Source of the DNA: Magnetospirillum sulfuroxidans
GTDB lineage: Bacteria > Pseudomonadota > Alphaproteobacteria > Rhodospirillales > Magnetospirillaceae
Length of the DNA stretch: 64,000 nucleotides
NCBI RefSeq assembly: GCF_018224925.1
Contig: NZ_JAGTUF010000001.1
Location: forward strand, 682,001 to 746,000
Direction: 5' to 3'
A program made the position numbers and the translations under genes. Every line of letters begins with the position of its first letter. The stretch's first letter is position 1. Positions 17,720 to 26,009 of this stretch are shown one piece after another. Under the pieces are notes generated by a model that saw only the letters and a list, made by a program, of their open reading frames with translations, was not told the DNA's origin and made no database searches.

Positions 17720-18759
17720 TCCAGCTTCATCCCCCGGCGGCGGCGTTGGTCGGCCAAGGCGCGGGCCAAGGCCTCGCCAGCGGCGATGGTTTCCGTCACA
17801 TAGCGCCAATAGCCCTGGGCCAGTTCCAACGACTGGCGTAATCCGTCATCGCTGACCGCCGCATCCGACTGGGTGAAATGCATGGCGGTGGCGGCGTTGT
17901 TGCCGCCGAAAGCCTGCCACGGGGCGCCGCCTTCGTAATCCGAGGGCGCCACCAGACGCACCGCCACCCCCTCGCCCGTGGGTTCAGCCGCCACCTCTGC
18001 CGGGCGCAAGATCTCGCTCAGGCCCAAATCCTCCCACGAGCACCAGCGCGAATAAATCCATTCGCACATGGTTCGGCTCCAGGCGATAAAGTCGTCGCGC
18101 TCGGCCGAATTGGGGAATTCAACCACGTGCTGGGCGAATTTATAGGTTATCTGGGCAAAGGCGCGACCATCGGCCGCCAAATTGCGTTCGGCCAACCGCC
18201 GCAAGGTCCGGGCCTTATCGAAATGGCGATTGGCTTCCAGCACGCTGCGCGTCACTTGGCGGGCCAGCAAATCGCGTTGCTCCGCCGACGCGTCCAGGGC
18301 GTAAGACCGCGCCGCCATGCGTCCCATTTGATCACGGAAAACCCCGACCAAGGGACGATTGAGATGAGCGGCCAAGGCGTCGAGGAAATGATCGATCTCC
18401 GCCGCGCTGCGTGGCTCACGCAGCAGGATATACAGATAGATCGGCGGAAGATCGGTGTGATCTTCGGCGACCAGGGCGTCAATCACCGTTTCGGGAATAT
18501 CTTCGGCCACCGAATACAACGCGCCATCGGCGAAGCCGATATAAACGCCGTCGATGCCCTCAAGGGTCGGATCGACATAGGTGTATTCCACCAGTCGAAA
18601 GGGCGCCAGTTCGCGATAAATCGCCCGGTTGGCGGGATTGGCCGGGGCCATGGTCTCGCCTTTTGCCGCCTGCTCGGCCAGCAACGTCATGAACTCAGCC
18701 ACCGCGCCGGTCGTATCGACCCTGATACGGATCACGTCATCCGAGAATTTCGCCACCAC
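17716..18759 (-). CDS. Conserved-looking protein of unknown function
   Basis: The protein has 347 residues from the chosen GTG. I do not recognise the family. It is acidic, soluble, and has no signal peptide or membrane helix. Features seen: an N-terminal segment FSDDVIRIRVDTTGAVAEFM, a central basic helical stretch (about 170-200, RRLAERNLAADGRAFAQITY), a Trp/Cys-rich patch MCEWIYSRWCSWEDL and a basic C-terminus RRRRGMKLD. Codon use is like its neighbours, which supports a real gene. The GTG at 18759 has AAGGGG eight bases upstream; a GTG 27 codons earlier has no ribosome binding site. It is convergent with the receiver gene and divergent from livH, so it is its own unit. Confidence 0.75.
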   Translation of the reverse strand: MVAKFSDDVIRIRVDTTGAVAEFMTLLAEQAAKGETMAPANPANRAIYRELAPFRLVEYTYVDPTLEGIDGVYIGFADGALYSVAEDIPETVIDALVAEDHTDLPPIYLYILLREPRSAAEIDHFLDALAAHLNRPLVGVFRDQMGRMAARSYALDASAEQRDLLARQVTRSVLEANRHFDKARTLRRLAERNLAADGRAFAQITYKFAQHVVEFPNSAERDDFIAWSRTMCEWIYSRWCSWEDLGLSEILRPAEVAAEPTGEGVAVRLVAPSDYEGGAPWQAFGGNNAATAMHFTQSDAAVSDDGLRQSLELAQGYWRYVTETIAAGEALARALADQRRRRGMKLD

Positions 18760-18924
18760 CGCGATTACCCCTTCCCGCTCGCCCCATGCGCCGCATTTTA
18801 GCAGAGCAACCCCCTTGCGGTATCGTGAATTCCCCGTCACACGGCCATTGGCCGTTGACAGAAGCGTTCCAACGAGTAGTTTTTATCGTCCCGACATACA
18901 AAGCGGGCCATTCAAGGTGGGCGG

Positions 18925-19839
18925 ATGGAATATTTTATACAGCAGCTTATCAATGGGCTGACATTGGGGGCCATCTATGGCCTGATCGCCATCGGTTACA
19001 CCATGGTATATGGCATCATCCGCATGATCAATTTCGCCCATGGCGAGATTTACATGCTGGGGGCCTTTATATCCCTGATAGCTTTTCTGGTTGCGACGAC
19101 TCTTGGCGGCGCCTCTGTCGCCTTCGGTCTGCTGATCGCCCTGGTCTCCACCATGATCCTGACGGCGCTATGGGGGTGGGCGGTGGAGCGGCTGGCCTAT
19201 CGGCCGCTGCGCAACGCCCCCAAACTGGCGCCGTTGATTTCGGCCATCGGCATGTCGATCGTGCTGCAAAACTTCTCTCAGCTCAGCCAAGGGGCGCGGG
19301 TCAAGCCGCTGCCGCCGCTGTTCAAGGGCGGCATCGAGCTGATGCATGGCAATGGCTTTTCCGTCAACCTGTCCTATCTGCAAATGGTCATCATGGCGCT
19401 GACCGTGGTGTTGATGGCGGTGTTCACCTGGGTCATCACCCGCACGTCTTTGGGCCGGGCGCAGCGCGCCACCGAGCAGGACATGAAGATGGCGGCGCTG
19501 TTGGGGGTCAACACCGACCGGATCATTTCCGCCACCTTCATCATGGGCGCCACCCTGGCCGCCGTCGCCGGGCTGATGGTGACCCTGTATTACGGCGTCA
19601 TTGATTTCTATATCGGCTTCCTGGCCGGCATCAAAGCCTTCACCGCCGCCGTTTTGGGCGGGATCGGCTCGCTGCCCGGGGCCATGCTGGGGGGATTGCT
19701 GATCGGCCTGATCGAAGCCTTCTGGTCGGGCTATTTCTCGATCGAATACAAGGATGTGGCCGTTTTCGCCATCCTGGTCCTGGTGCTGCTGTTCCGCCCC
19801 ACCGGGTTATTGGGACGGCCCGAAGTGGAGAAGATCTGA
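18925..19839 (+). CDS. livH: Branched-chain amino acid ABC transporter permease LivH
   Basis: The 304-residue inner-membrane protein has about eight membrane helices and the LivH pattern: NGLTLGAIYGLIAIGYTMVY at the N-terminus, INFAHGEIYMLGA, and the EAA-like loop with AVLGGIGSLPGAMLGG. It forms the translocation pore with LivM for branched-chain amino acids. It is first in a tightly packed operon (livM starts at the next base). AAGGTGG precedes the ATG. Specificity could be for other amino acids or amides, since sequence alone does not separate these. Confidence 0.95.
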   Translation: MEYFIQQLINGLTLGAIYGLIAIGYTMVYGIIRMINFAHGEIYMLGAFISLIAFLVATTLGGASVAFGLLIALVSTMILTALWGWAVERLAYRPLRNAPKLAPLISAIGMSIVLQNFSQLSQGARVKPLPPLFKGGIELMHGNGFSVNLSYLQMVIMALTVVLMAVFTWVITRTSLGRAQRATEQDMKMAALLGVNTDRIISATFIMGATLAAVAGLMVTLYYGVIDFYIGFLAGIKAFTAAVLGGIGSLPGAMLGGLLIGLIEAFWSGYFSIEYKDVAVFAILVLVLLFRPTGLLGRPEVEKI

Positions 19840-21099
19840 ATGGCCGGCGTGAATATGACCGCCGCCTTGCGCGATGGCGTCATTGGCGCCGTGGTCGCCG
19901 CCGCCCTGGCCTTGCCCATGCTCGGTTTTCGCCTGGTCGATTCGTCCCAGGCGCTGACCCTGAGCACGCGGTTCGATTGGGTGGCCTGGGCGGCGCTGGC
20001 GGTCGGCCTTGGTCGTTTCGCCCTGGCGCTGCTGCGCGACACCCTCCCCGGCCGTCTGCCGGCGCTGCCCGATTGGGGCGCCCGCTTCCCCAAGATGCGC
20101 TTGTATGTGGGCTGGGGCATGGCCGGCTTCGCTTTTGTCCTGCCCTTTTTGCCCATCGCCGACCGCGCGCTGGTCGATAAGGCGACCATGGTGCTGATCT
20201 ACGTCATGCTGGGCTGGGGGCTGAACATCGTTGTCGGTCTGGCCGGATTGCTGGATTTGGGCTTTGTCGCCTTTTACGCCGTCGGCGCCTATTCCTATGC
20301 CTTGCTGGCGACCAAGCTGGATTTGTCGTTCTGGGTCAGCCTGCCGCTCGCCGGCGTTTTTGCCGCCGGTTTCGGCATCATGCTGGGCTTTCCGGTCCTG
20401 CGGCTGCGCGGCGATTATCTGGCCATCGTCACCTTGGGTTTTGGCGAAATCATCCGCGTCATCTTGCAGAACTGGCAGGATTTCACCAACGGCCCCGCCG
20501 GCATCGGCGCCATTCCGCGCCCCAGCCTGTTCGGTCTGGTGTTCACCGCCAACGCCCCCGAAGGCAAAACCACCTTCGCCGATTATTTCGGCCTGGATTT
20601 TTCCGGTAACCACCGGGTGATCTTTTTATATTTCATCATCCTGGTCCTGGCGCTGCTGACCAACCTGTTCACCTTGCGCATCCGCCGCCTGCCCATCGGC
20701 CGGGCCTGGGAAGCCCTGCGCGAGGACGAGATCGCCTGCCGCTCCCTTGGGCTTAACCCGACCACCATCAAGCTGTCAGCCTTTGCCACCGGCGCCATGT
20801 TCGCCGGTTTCGCCGGCTCGTTCTTTGCCACCCGTCAAGGCTTCATCAGCCCGGAAAGCTTCACCTTCATCGAATCGGCGGTGATTTTGGCCATTGTCGT
20901 TCTGGGCGGCATGGGCAGTCAGATCGGCGTGGTCCTGGCCGCGCTGCTGCTGGTCGGCCTGCCCGAATGGTTCCGCGAATTGCAGCAATACCGCATGCTG
21001 GCCTTTGGCGGCGCCATGGTGCTGATCATGCTGTGGAAGCCGTCTGGTTTGCTGGCGCACCGCTCGCCCACCATCCGTCTGAACCAGGAGGCCGGATGA
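19840..21099 (+). CDS. livM: Branched-chain amino acid ABC transporter permease LivM
   Basis: The 419-residue membrane protein is the LivM partner of LivH. The extended N-terminus (about 110 residues with two or three extra membrane helices) is common in LivM. Diagnostic segments are LDLGFVAFYAVGAYSYALL, LRLRGDYLAIVTLGFGEIIR and the cytoplasmic loop GRAWEALREDEIACRSLG. It starts at the base after the livH stop and its own stop overlaps livG by four bases (ATGA), showing translational coupling. Confidence 0.95.
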   Translation: MAGVNMTAALRDGVIGAVVAAALALPMLGFRLVDSSQALTLSTRFDWVAWAALAVGLGRFALALLRDTLPGRLPALPDWGARFPKMRLYVGWGMAGFAFVLPFLPIADRALVDKATMVLIYVMLGWGLNIVVGLAGLLDLGFVAFYAVGAYSYALLATKLDLSFWVSLPLAGVFAAGFGIMLGFPVLRLRGDYLAIVTLGFGEIIRVILQNWQDFTNGPAGIGAIPRPSLFGLVFTANAPEGKTTFADYFGLDFSGNHRVIFLYFIILVLALLTNLFTLRIRRLPIGRAWEALREDEIACRSLGLNPTTIKLSAFATGAMFAGFAGSFFATRQGFISPESFTFIESAVILAIVVLGGMGSQIGVVLAALLLVGLPEWFRELQQYRMLAFGGAMVLIMLWKPSGLLAHRSPTIRLNQEAG

Positions 21100-21911
21100 T
21101 GCGGAGCAAATTGCTGGAGGTCGAACACGTCACCATGCGCTTTGGCGGTCTGTTCGCCGTCAACGACCTGTCGTTTTCCGCCGCCAACCGGTCAATCACC
21201 GCCATCATCGGCCCCAACGGCGCCGGCAAGACGACATTATTCAACTGCATCACCGGCTTTTACAAACCCCAGATCGGCCGCTTGACCCTGCATCACGATG
21301 ACGGACCGGTGCTGCTGGAACGACTGGACGATTACGACATCGCCAAAAAGGCCCGCGTCGGCCGCACCTTCCAAAATATCCGCCTGTTCGCCCGCATGAG
21401 CGTGCTGGAAAACCTGATCGTCGCCCAGCACAACACGCTGATGCGGGCCAGCGCCCTTTCCCTGGCCGGCCTGTTGGGGCTGGCGCGCTATGGCAAGGCG
21501 GAAAAGCTGGCGGTGGACAAGGCCCGCTATTGGCTCAACAAGGTGGATTTGCTTGATCACGCCGACGCCGACGCCGGTTCCCTGCCCTATGGCTCGCAAC
21601 GCCGGCTGGAAATCGCGCGGGCCATGTGCACCGATCCGCTGTTGTTGTGCCTGGACGAGCCGGCGGCGGGTCTGAACCCACGCGAATCGCTGGAACTCAA
21701 TACCCTGCTGACCGGAATACGCGACGAGCATGGCATCGGCCTGCTGCTGATCGAGCATGACATGAGCGTGGTCATGGGCATTTCCGATTGGGTGGTGGTG
21801 CTGGATTACGGCCGAAAGATCGCCGAGGGCACCCCGGTTGAAATCCGCAACGACCCGGCAGTGATCCGCGCCTATCTGGGCGAAGCCGACGACGAAGACG
21901 AGGATCGCTGA
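21096..21911 (+). CDS. livG: Branched-chain amino acid ABC transporter ATPase LivG
   Basis: The 271-residue cytoplasmic ATPase has Walker A GPNGAGKTTLFN, a GSQRRLEIARAM signature region (LPYGSQRRLE replaces the common SGGQ form, as in LivG), Walker B LLCLDEPAAGLNP and the LivG C-terminus. The ATG at 21096 overlaps the livM stop; a second ATG follows at once, and AGGAGG lies just upstream. A start much further upstream in the same frame would lie inside livM and is rejected. It powers the LivHM pore with LivF. Confidence 0.94.
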   Translation: MMRSKLLEVEHVTMRFGGLFAVNDLSFSAANRSITAIIGPNGAGKTTLFNCITGFYKPQIGRLTLHHDDGPVLLERLDDYDIAKKARVGRTFQNIRLFARMSVLENLIVAQHNTLMRASALSLAGLLGLARYGKAEKLAVDKARYWLNKVDLLDHADADAGSLPYGSQRRLEIARAMCTDPLLLCLDEPAAGLNPRESLELNTLLTGIRDEHGIGLLLIEHDMSVVMGISDWVVVLDYGRKIAEGTPVEIRNDPAVIRAYLGEADDEDEDR

Positions 21912-21912
21912 C

Positions 21913-22638
21913 ATGCTGGCGGTGGAAAACCTGCATTCCGGCTATGGCCGCATCCAAGCCCTGCACGGCATCGACCTTGAGGTCAAACAAGGCGAGATCG
22001 TCACCCTGATCGGCGCCAACGGCGCCGGCAAGACGACGCTGCTGATGACCATTTGCGGCGCCCCGCGCGCCAGCAAGGGCCGGGTCTTGCTGGATGGCCA
22101 AGACATCACCCAGATGCCCATGCACAAAATCGCCCATCTGGGGCTGGCCCACAGCCCCGAGGGCCGCCGCATCTTCGCCCGCATGAGCGTGCTGGAAAAT
22201 CTGCAAATGGGCGGGGTCGCCGGCGACCCCGCCCATTACGCCGAGGATCTGGCCAAGGTTCTGGCCCTGTTCCCGCGCTTGCAGGAACGCCTGAACCAGC
22301 GCGGCGGCACCCTTTCGGGGGGCGAACAGCAAATGCTGGCCATCGGCCGCGCCCTGATGAGCCGGCCGCGGGTGTTGCTGCTGGACGAGCCGTCATTGGG
22401 ACTGGCGCCGCTGGTGGTCCGCCACATCTTCGACCTGATCCGCCAGATCAACCGCGACCAGGGCATGACCGTGTTCCTGGTCGAACAAAACGCCCATCAC
22501 GCGTTGAAGCTGGCCCATCGCGGCTATGTGCTGGTCAACGGCCGCGTCACCCTGGCCGGAACCGGGGCCGAATTGCTGGCCAACCCGGAAATCCGCGCCC
22601 ATTATCTTGAAGGCGGCGCCCACGGAGAGACGGCATGA
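21913..22638 (+). CDS. livF: Branched-chain amino acid ABC transporter ATPase LivF
   Basis: The 241-residue ATPase has Walker A GANGAGKTTLLM, signature LSGGEQQMLAIGRAL, Walker B LLLDEPSLGLAP and the LivF-type GRRIFARMSVLENLQMG segment. It follows livG by one base with GAGGAT as ribosome binding site and overlaps the next small gene by four bases. It pairs with LivG in the transporter. Confidence 0.95.
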   Translation: MLAVENLHSGYGRIQALHGIDLEVKQGEIVTLIGANGAGKTTLLMTICGAPRASKGRVLLDGQDITQMPMHKIAHLGLAHSPEGRRIFARMSVLENLQMGGVAGDPAHYAEDLAKVLALFPRLQERLNQRGGTLSGGEQQMLAIGRALMSRPRVLLLDEPSLGLAPLVVRHIFDLIRQINRDQGMTVFLVEQNAHHALKLAHRGYVLVNGRVTLAGTGAELLANPEIRAHYLEGGAHGETA

Positions 22639-22976
22639 TCCATTCCATCCCCGTCTTCATCGGCGTCACCGTGCTGTTCATGGGCGGCTGCGCCTTCATG
22701 ACCGGGCATTCGGTCGCCAATACCTGGCGGCCGCTGGCGCAGGTTCTGGCCTATTGCCTGCTGCTGGGCGCGGTCGATCGCTTCTTGGTCTTCGCCCTGT
22801 TCGGCGGCCCTTTGCTCAGTCTTTCCGCCTATGTGCTTGACACCGCCTTGCTGGCGCTGATCGCCAGCGCCGCCTGGCGGGCGACGCGGGCGCGGCGGAT
22901 GACCCTGCAATATCCTTGGCTTTATGAACGTGTCGGCCTGTTCGGCTGGCGGGAACACCGACCGCATCAAGCATAG
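22635..22976 (+). CDS. Small three-helix membrane protein of the liv operon (DUF6867-like)
   Basis: The 113-residue protein has three membrane helices (about 4-25, 34-52 and 58-82) and a basic C-terminal tail ending in WLYERVGLFGWREHRP. It overlaps the livF stop by four bases, so it is translated with the transporter. Similar small proteins occur in liv operons of alphaproteobacteria; I recall them as DUF6867, but cannot verify the match. A role as an accessory subunit is inference. Confidence 0.8.
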   Translation: MIHSIPVFIGVTVLFMGGCAFMTGHSVANTWRPLAQVLAYCLLLGAVDRFLVFALFGGPLLSLSAYVLDTALLALIASAAWRATRARRMTLQYPWLYERVGLFGWREHRPHQA

Positions 22977-23050
22977 GTGGTGCAAACCCGCGCCCCGGTG
23001 TTAGTGTTTTTTCATAACGGTTCGATCAACCAGACGGAGGGTTACGGGAG

Positions 23051-24151
23051 ATGAGAACTTTGAAGACTTTGGGCGTGGCCACCATTGCCATGACCGCCCT
23101 TGCCGCTGCCGCCCATGCTGAAATTCTGGTCGGCTTGGCCGGCCCGATGACCGGCCCCGAGGCTCAGTTCGGCGAACAGTTCAAGCAAGGCGCCGACAAG
23201 GCCGCCGCCGACATCAACGCCAAGGGCGGCGTGCTGGGGCAGCAGATCAAGATCGTCGTCGGCGACGATGCGTGCGACCCCAAGCAGGCCCGTTCGGTGG
23301 CCGAGGAATTGTCGTCGAAGAAAGTGGCGGCGGTGGTCGGCCATTTCTGCTCTGGCTCGTCGATCCCGGCTTCGGAAGTCTATCAGGAAAACGGCATTCC
23401 GCAGATTTCCCCCGGCTCAACCAACCCGACCTATACCGAGCGCGGCATGAACAACGTGTTCCGCGTTTGCGGCCGCGATGATCAGCAAGGCCCCACCGCC
23501 GCCAATTACATCGCCAAGAAGTTCCCCGGTAAGAAGGTCGCCATCATTCAAGACAAGTCGGCCTATGGCAAAGGCTTGGCCGATGAATTCAAGAAGGCGC
23601 TGAACGCCGCCGGCGTGCAGGAAGTGTTCTATGAAGCCATCACCGCCGGCGAAAAGGACTATTCCGCCCTGGTGACCAAACTCAAGGCGGCCGGCGCCGA
23701 TTTCGTCTTCCTGGGCGGCTACAAGACCGAAGGCGGCCTGATCGTGCGGCAGATGCGCGACCAGGGCCTCAAGACCACCCTGGTGGGTGGCGACGCCCTG
23801 CTGGTGGAAGAATTCTGGGCCATCACCGGCGCCGCCGGCGAAGGCACCTTGGTGACCTTCAGCCCCGACCCGCGCTTGCTGCCGCAAAACGCCGCCCTGG
23901 TGAAGTACTATCGCGACAAGAAGTACGAGCCGGAAACCTATACGCTGTATTCCTTCGGCGCGCTCCAGGCCTGGGCCATGGCCGCCGAAAAGGCCGGCAG
24001 CATCGATGGCAAGAAGGTCATTGCCCAGCTCAAGGCCGATAAGTTCGATACCGTCATCGGCAATATCGGCTTTGACGCCAAGGGTGACGTCGTCGGCCCC
24101 AATTACGTCATGTATGTGTGGAAGAACGGCAAGTACGTTTACGCCGATTAA
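23051..24151 (+). CDS. livK: Branched-chain amino acid ABC transporter binding protein LivK/LivJ type
   Basis: The 366-residue periplasmic protein has a signal peptide of about 23 residues ending AAHA/E. The mature protein follows the Leu/Ile/Val-binding family: ILVGLAGPMTGPEAQFGEQF, GVLGQQIKIVVGDDACDPKQ, VVGHFCSGSSIPASEVY and FRVCGRDDQQGP, with the family's paired cysteines. It delivers the amino acid to LivHMGF. It lies 74 bases after the small membrane gene, with GGAGGG before the ATG, and is the last gene before a strong terminator. Confidence 0.95.
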   Translation: MRTLKTLGVATIAMTALAAAAHAEILVGLAGPMTGPEAQFGEQFKQGADKAAADINAKGGVLGQQIKIVVGDDACDPKQARSVAEELSSKKVAAVVGHFCSGSSIPASEVYQENGIPQISPGSTNPTYTERGMNNVFRVCGRDDQQGPTAANYIAKKFPGKKVAIIQDKSAYGKGLADEFKKALNAAGVQEVFYEAITAGEKDYSALVTKLKAAGADFVFLGGYKTEGGLIVRQMRDQGLKTTLVGGDALLVEEFWAITGAAGEGTLVTFSPDPRLLPQNAALVKYYRDKKYEPETYTLYSFGALQAWAMAAEKAGSIDGKKVIAQLKADKFDTVIGNIGFDAKGDVVGPNYVMYVWKNGKYVYAD

Positions 24152-24177
24152 CAAGCCTTTTCCTGCTGTTACCGACT

Positions 24178-24204
24178 GGCCCGGCGCGCAATCGCCGGGC
24201 CTTT
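24178..24204 (+). terminator. Intrinsic terminator of the liv operon
   Basis: GGCCCGGCG and CGCCGGGCC form a perfect nine-base GC stem with a six-base loop, followed by TTT, 27 bases after the livK stop. It closes the livHMGF-livK transcription unit. Confidence 0.85.
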
Positions 24205-24274
24205 CGCATTGACGGCCCCACAGTTTGGGCTCACCCTTTCAACCCAGAGGAATAACCACGGAAGGGTTGAAGCC

Positions 24275-24601
24275 ATGCCGATGATGAAAGATTGCATCAA
24301 CGCTTGTGACCTCGCCCATCGCGCCGCCACCGAAGCCGCCATCCACGCCATGCAACAAGGTGGCAAACTGGCCGATTGGGAATTGGTGCAACTTCTGCTT
24401 GATACCGCTGACATCTGCGAAACCGCCGCCGATTTCCTGTTGCGCTCGTCGCGCCAGTACACCCCGGTGCTGCGGGTCGCCTCGGAAATCGCCGACAAAT
24501 GCGCCGATGCCTGCGAAAAACTGGCGCCCAGCGATCTGCGGATGAAGGAATGCGCTCAATCCTGTCGCCGCGCCGCCACCCAATGCCGCAAGCTTTTATG
24601 A
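24275..24601 (+). CDS. Cys-rich four-helix-bundle copper-binding protein (DUF326/Csp-like)
   Basis: The 108-residue protein has eight cysteines at 7, 11, 48, 76, 80, 93, 97 and 104, three of them in CxxxC pairs on predicted amphipathic helices. This is the pattern of the short four-helix-bundle copper-binding family, in which the thiols line the bundle core and store Cu(I). No signal peptide, so it is cytosolic. The ATG at 24275 has AAGGG upstream; reading from an ATG 22 codons earlier gives no family similarity. A likely role is copper storage or buffering. Two small ORFs with a hemerythrin follow. Confidence 0.88.
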   Translation: MPMMKDCINACDLAHRAATEAAIHAMQQGGKLADWELVQLLLDTADICETAADFLLRSSRQYTPVLRVASEIADKCADACEKLAPSDLRMKECAQSCRRAATQCRKLL

Positions 24602-24714
24602 GGTTTCACCGCATGGGATGATGCGCGAACCCGGGAGTGACAGGGGCTTTTTCATGGAACCATCATGGCGGTTCGTGGCACCTTGCCCGCATCAGGCCAT
24701 AACGGGAGCGCCCC

Positions 24715-25029
24715 ATGGAACAGACCACGATCACCGGCAACCTGCCCAACATGACCATCGAGATCAATCACCGCAGCGATCCCGATGGCGGGGCCGAGCT
24801 GATGACCATTCATCTGCGCGCCACCCCTGATTTCCAATCGGCCCTGCCGCTGCTTGGCGGCTTGGGGCAGATGACGCCGCTGCTTGGCGGCTTGGGGCAG
24901 ATGACGCCGCTGTTCGCGCCAATGACGTTGTGGACACAAATGCTGGAAGCCTGGGCTGCGCCATGGCGGCAAATGGCCACGGCCAATCCGCTGTTGCAGC
25001 TTATGAGAGAAAACGACACGGGCAAATAA
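24715..25029 (+). CDS. Hypothetical protein with internal tandem repeat
   Basis: The 104-residue ORF starts at an ATG preceded by GGAGCGCC. I do not recognise it. The N-terminal 40 residues look like a beta-rich small domain (TITGNLPNMTIEINHR), and the middle has the ten-residue unit PLLGGLGQMT twice, encoded by an exact 30-base tandem repeat. The C-terminal part is amphipathic (LWTQMLEAWAAPWRQM), which could form a helix for binding a surface or partner. The repeat is in frame, so the protein tolerates copy-number change. It lies between the copper-binding protein and bacteriohemerythrin genes. Confidence 0.6.
   Translation: MEQTTITGNLPNMTIEINHRSDPDGGAELMTIHLRATPDFQSALPLLGGLGQMTPLLGGLGQMTPLFAPMTLWTQMLEAWAAPWRQMATANPLLQLMRENDTGK
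24846..24912 (+). repeat. 30-base in-frame tandem repeat, 2.2 copies
   Basis: The 30-base unit starting GCCGCTGCTTGGCGGCTTGG is repeated exactly, with a further 7 bases of a third copy. It encodes PLLGGLGQMT inside the hypothetical protein at 24715-25029. Exact copies suggest a recent duplication by slippage. Confidence 0.9.
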
Positions 25030-25090
25030 TGCCGCCATGCGAACGACGCATGCCCAAGGTTCCGCACAATTCATTGCATAACGTGGCGTC

Positions 25091-25105
25091 ATTGATTATC
25101 TCAAT
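25091..25105. promoter_or_regulatory. FNR/CRP-like palindrome upstream of bacteriohemerythrin
   Basis: ATTGATTATCTCAAT has five-base inverted arms with a five-base centre and lies 33 bases before the bacteriohemerythrin ATG. It resembles an FNR box (TTGAT-N4-ATCAA) but is one base short in the centre, so the call is weak. Confidence 0.25.
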
Positions 25106-25137
25106 GGGATTGATCATGCCGAAAGTGTCGTCGCATC

Positions 25138-25545
25138 ATGGCCTTCATTCAGTGGGACAAATCCTTTAGCGTCGGAACCACCGCCTTGGACGCCGACCAT
25201 CGTCGATTGCTCGAGATTCTCAATCGTATCTACGATGCCTGGAAAAATGATCCGTCCAAGGTGGAACTGGACCGATTGTTCGACGAGTTGCTGGATTACA
25301 CCGACGGCCACTTCAACCGCGAGGAAAGCAAGCTGGCCGCCCGTGACTATGCCGGTCTCGCCGGTCATCAGGCCCAGCACGAACGCCTGCGCGAAACCGT
25401 GCTGGCCTTCCGCACCCGTCACCTTGCCGGCAACACCCCCGACGCCCTGACCGAGGATATGGCCAAATTCCTGAAGTCGTGGCTGATGGATCATATCCTG
25501 GTCGAGGACATGAAATATAAGCCGCTATTCGCCCCCCAGCCGTAG
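25138..25545 (+). CDS. Bacteriohemerythrin (O2-binding di-iron protein)
   Basis: The 135-residue single-domain hemerythrin has all seven di-iron ligands in place: His21, His58, Glu62, His77, His81, His119 and Asp124, within DADHRRLLEILN, TDGHFNREE, GHQAQHERL and MDHILVEDMKYK. Hemerythrins bind O2 reversibly and are common in microaerophilic and magnetotactic bacteria, where they carry, store or sense O2. There is no fused output domain, so sensing would need a partner. A palindrome resembling an FNR box lies upstream. Two globin-coupled chemoreceptors near 53-55 kb point to an O2-responsive lifestyle. Confidence 0.95.
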   Translation: MAFIQWDKSFSVGTTALDADHRRLLEILNRIYDAWKNDPSKVELDRLFDELLDYTDGHFNREESKLAARDYAGLAGHQAQHERLRETVLAFRTRHLAGNTPDALTEDMAKFLKSWLMDHILVEDMKYKPLFAPQP

Positions 25546-25563
25546 CTGAGCGCACTTCCGCCG

Positions 25564-25758
25564 CTAACGCCGCCGCATGGAATCGGCCAGTTGCGAGGCC
25601 AGCCACGTACATTCCAGCCGATCGCTGCATCGCACCAACTTGTCGCAGGCCAGAACGTCGTCAATGACCTGCCGCATAGCCCCGGAATCTTGGTTTGCGG
25701 TCAGCCCCCCCAAACCCAGAAGGGCGGTAAAGCAGCTGTTCTTCCCATGCGTCACCAT
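25564..25758 (-). CDS. Small hypothetical ORF
   Basis: The 64-residue reading frame is convergent with the bacteriohemerythrin gene. It has three cysteines, a central acidic helix (QVIDDVLACDKLVRCSDRLE) and a basic end (SMRRR). The ribosome binding site is poor (TGGTGG). I do not recognise it, and it may not be translated. Confidence 0.3.
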   Translation of the reverse strand: MVTHGKNSCFTALLGLGGLTANQDSGAMRQVIDDVLACDKLVRCSDRLECTWLASQLADSMRRR

Positions 25759-25883
25759 GATCTGCCACCATTTTTAGCTGCGATGGCTCATTGTTGATCA
25801 GAACAGCGTTAAGGGGAAGTGACAGCTTGTCGCGTCAAAAAACGATCATACCCGCATTAACCGGAAATTGACGAAGAGCCGGG

Positions 25884-25948
25884 GCGAAAAGCCTTGGTAG
25901 CGCGGGCACGCCAAAGACGGGACGGGGTGGTCCCGCAAGGCTTTTCGC
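25884..25948. repeat. Structured inverted-repeat element in a non-coding gap
   Basis: GCGAAAAGCCTTG (25884-25896) and CAAGGCTTTTCGC (25936-25948) are perfect 13-base inverted arms around a 39-base interior. The interior holds a nested stem, GGGAC...GTCCC (25919-25934), and a possible TTGG/CCAA pairing. No T-run follows on either strand, so it is not a simple terminator. It lies in the 250-base gap between the small ORF at 25758 and the MFS gene. It could be a dispersed repeat or a structured RNA. Confidence 0.6.
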
Positions 25949-26009
25949 GACGCCCATCATATGCATGAAAACTAAAGCACACCACTGCCCCACGGGGCAG
26001 GATGCCGCC

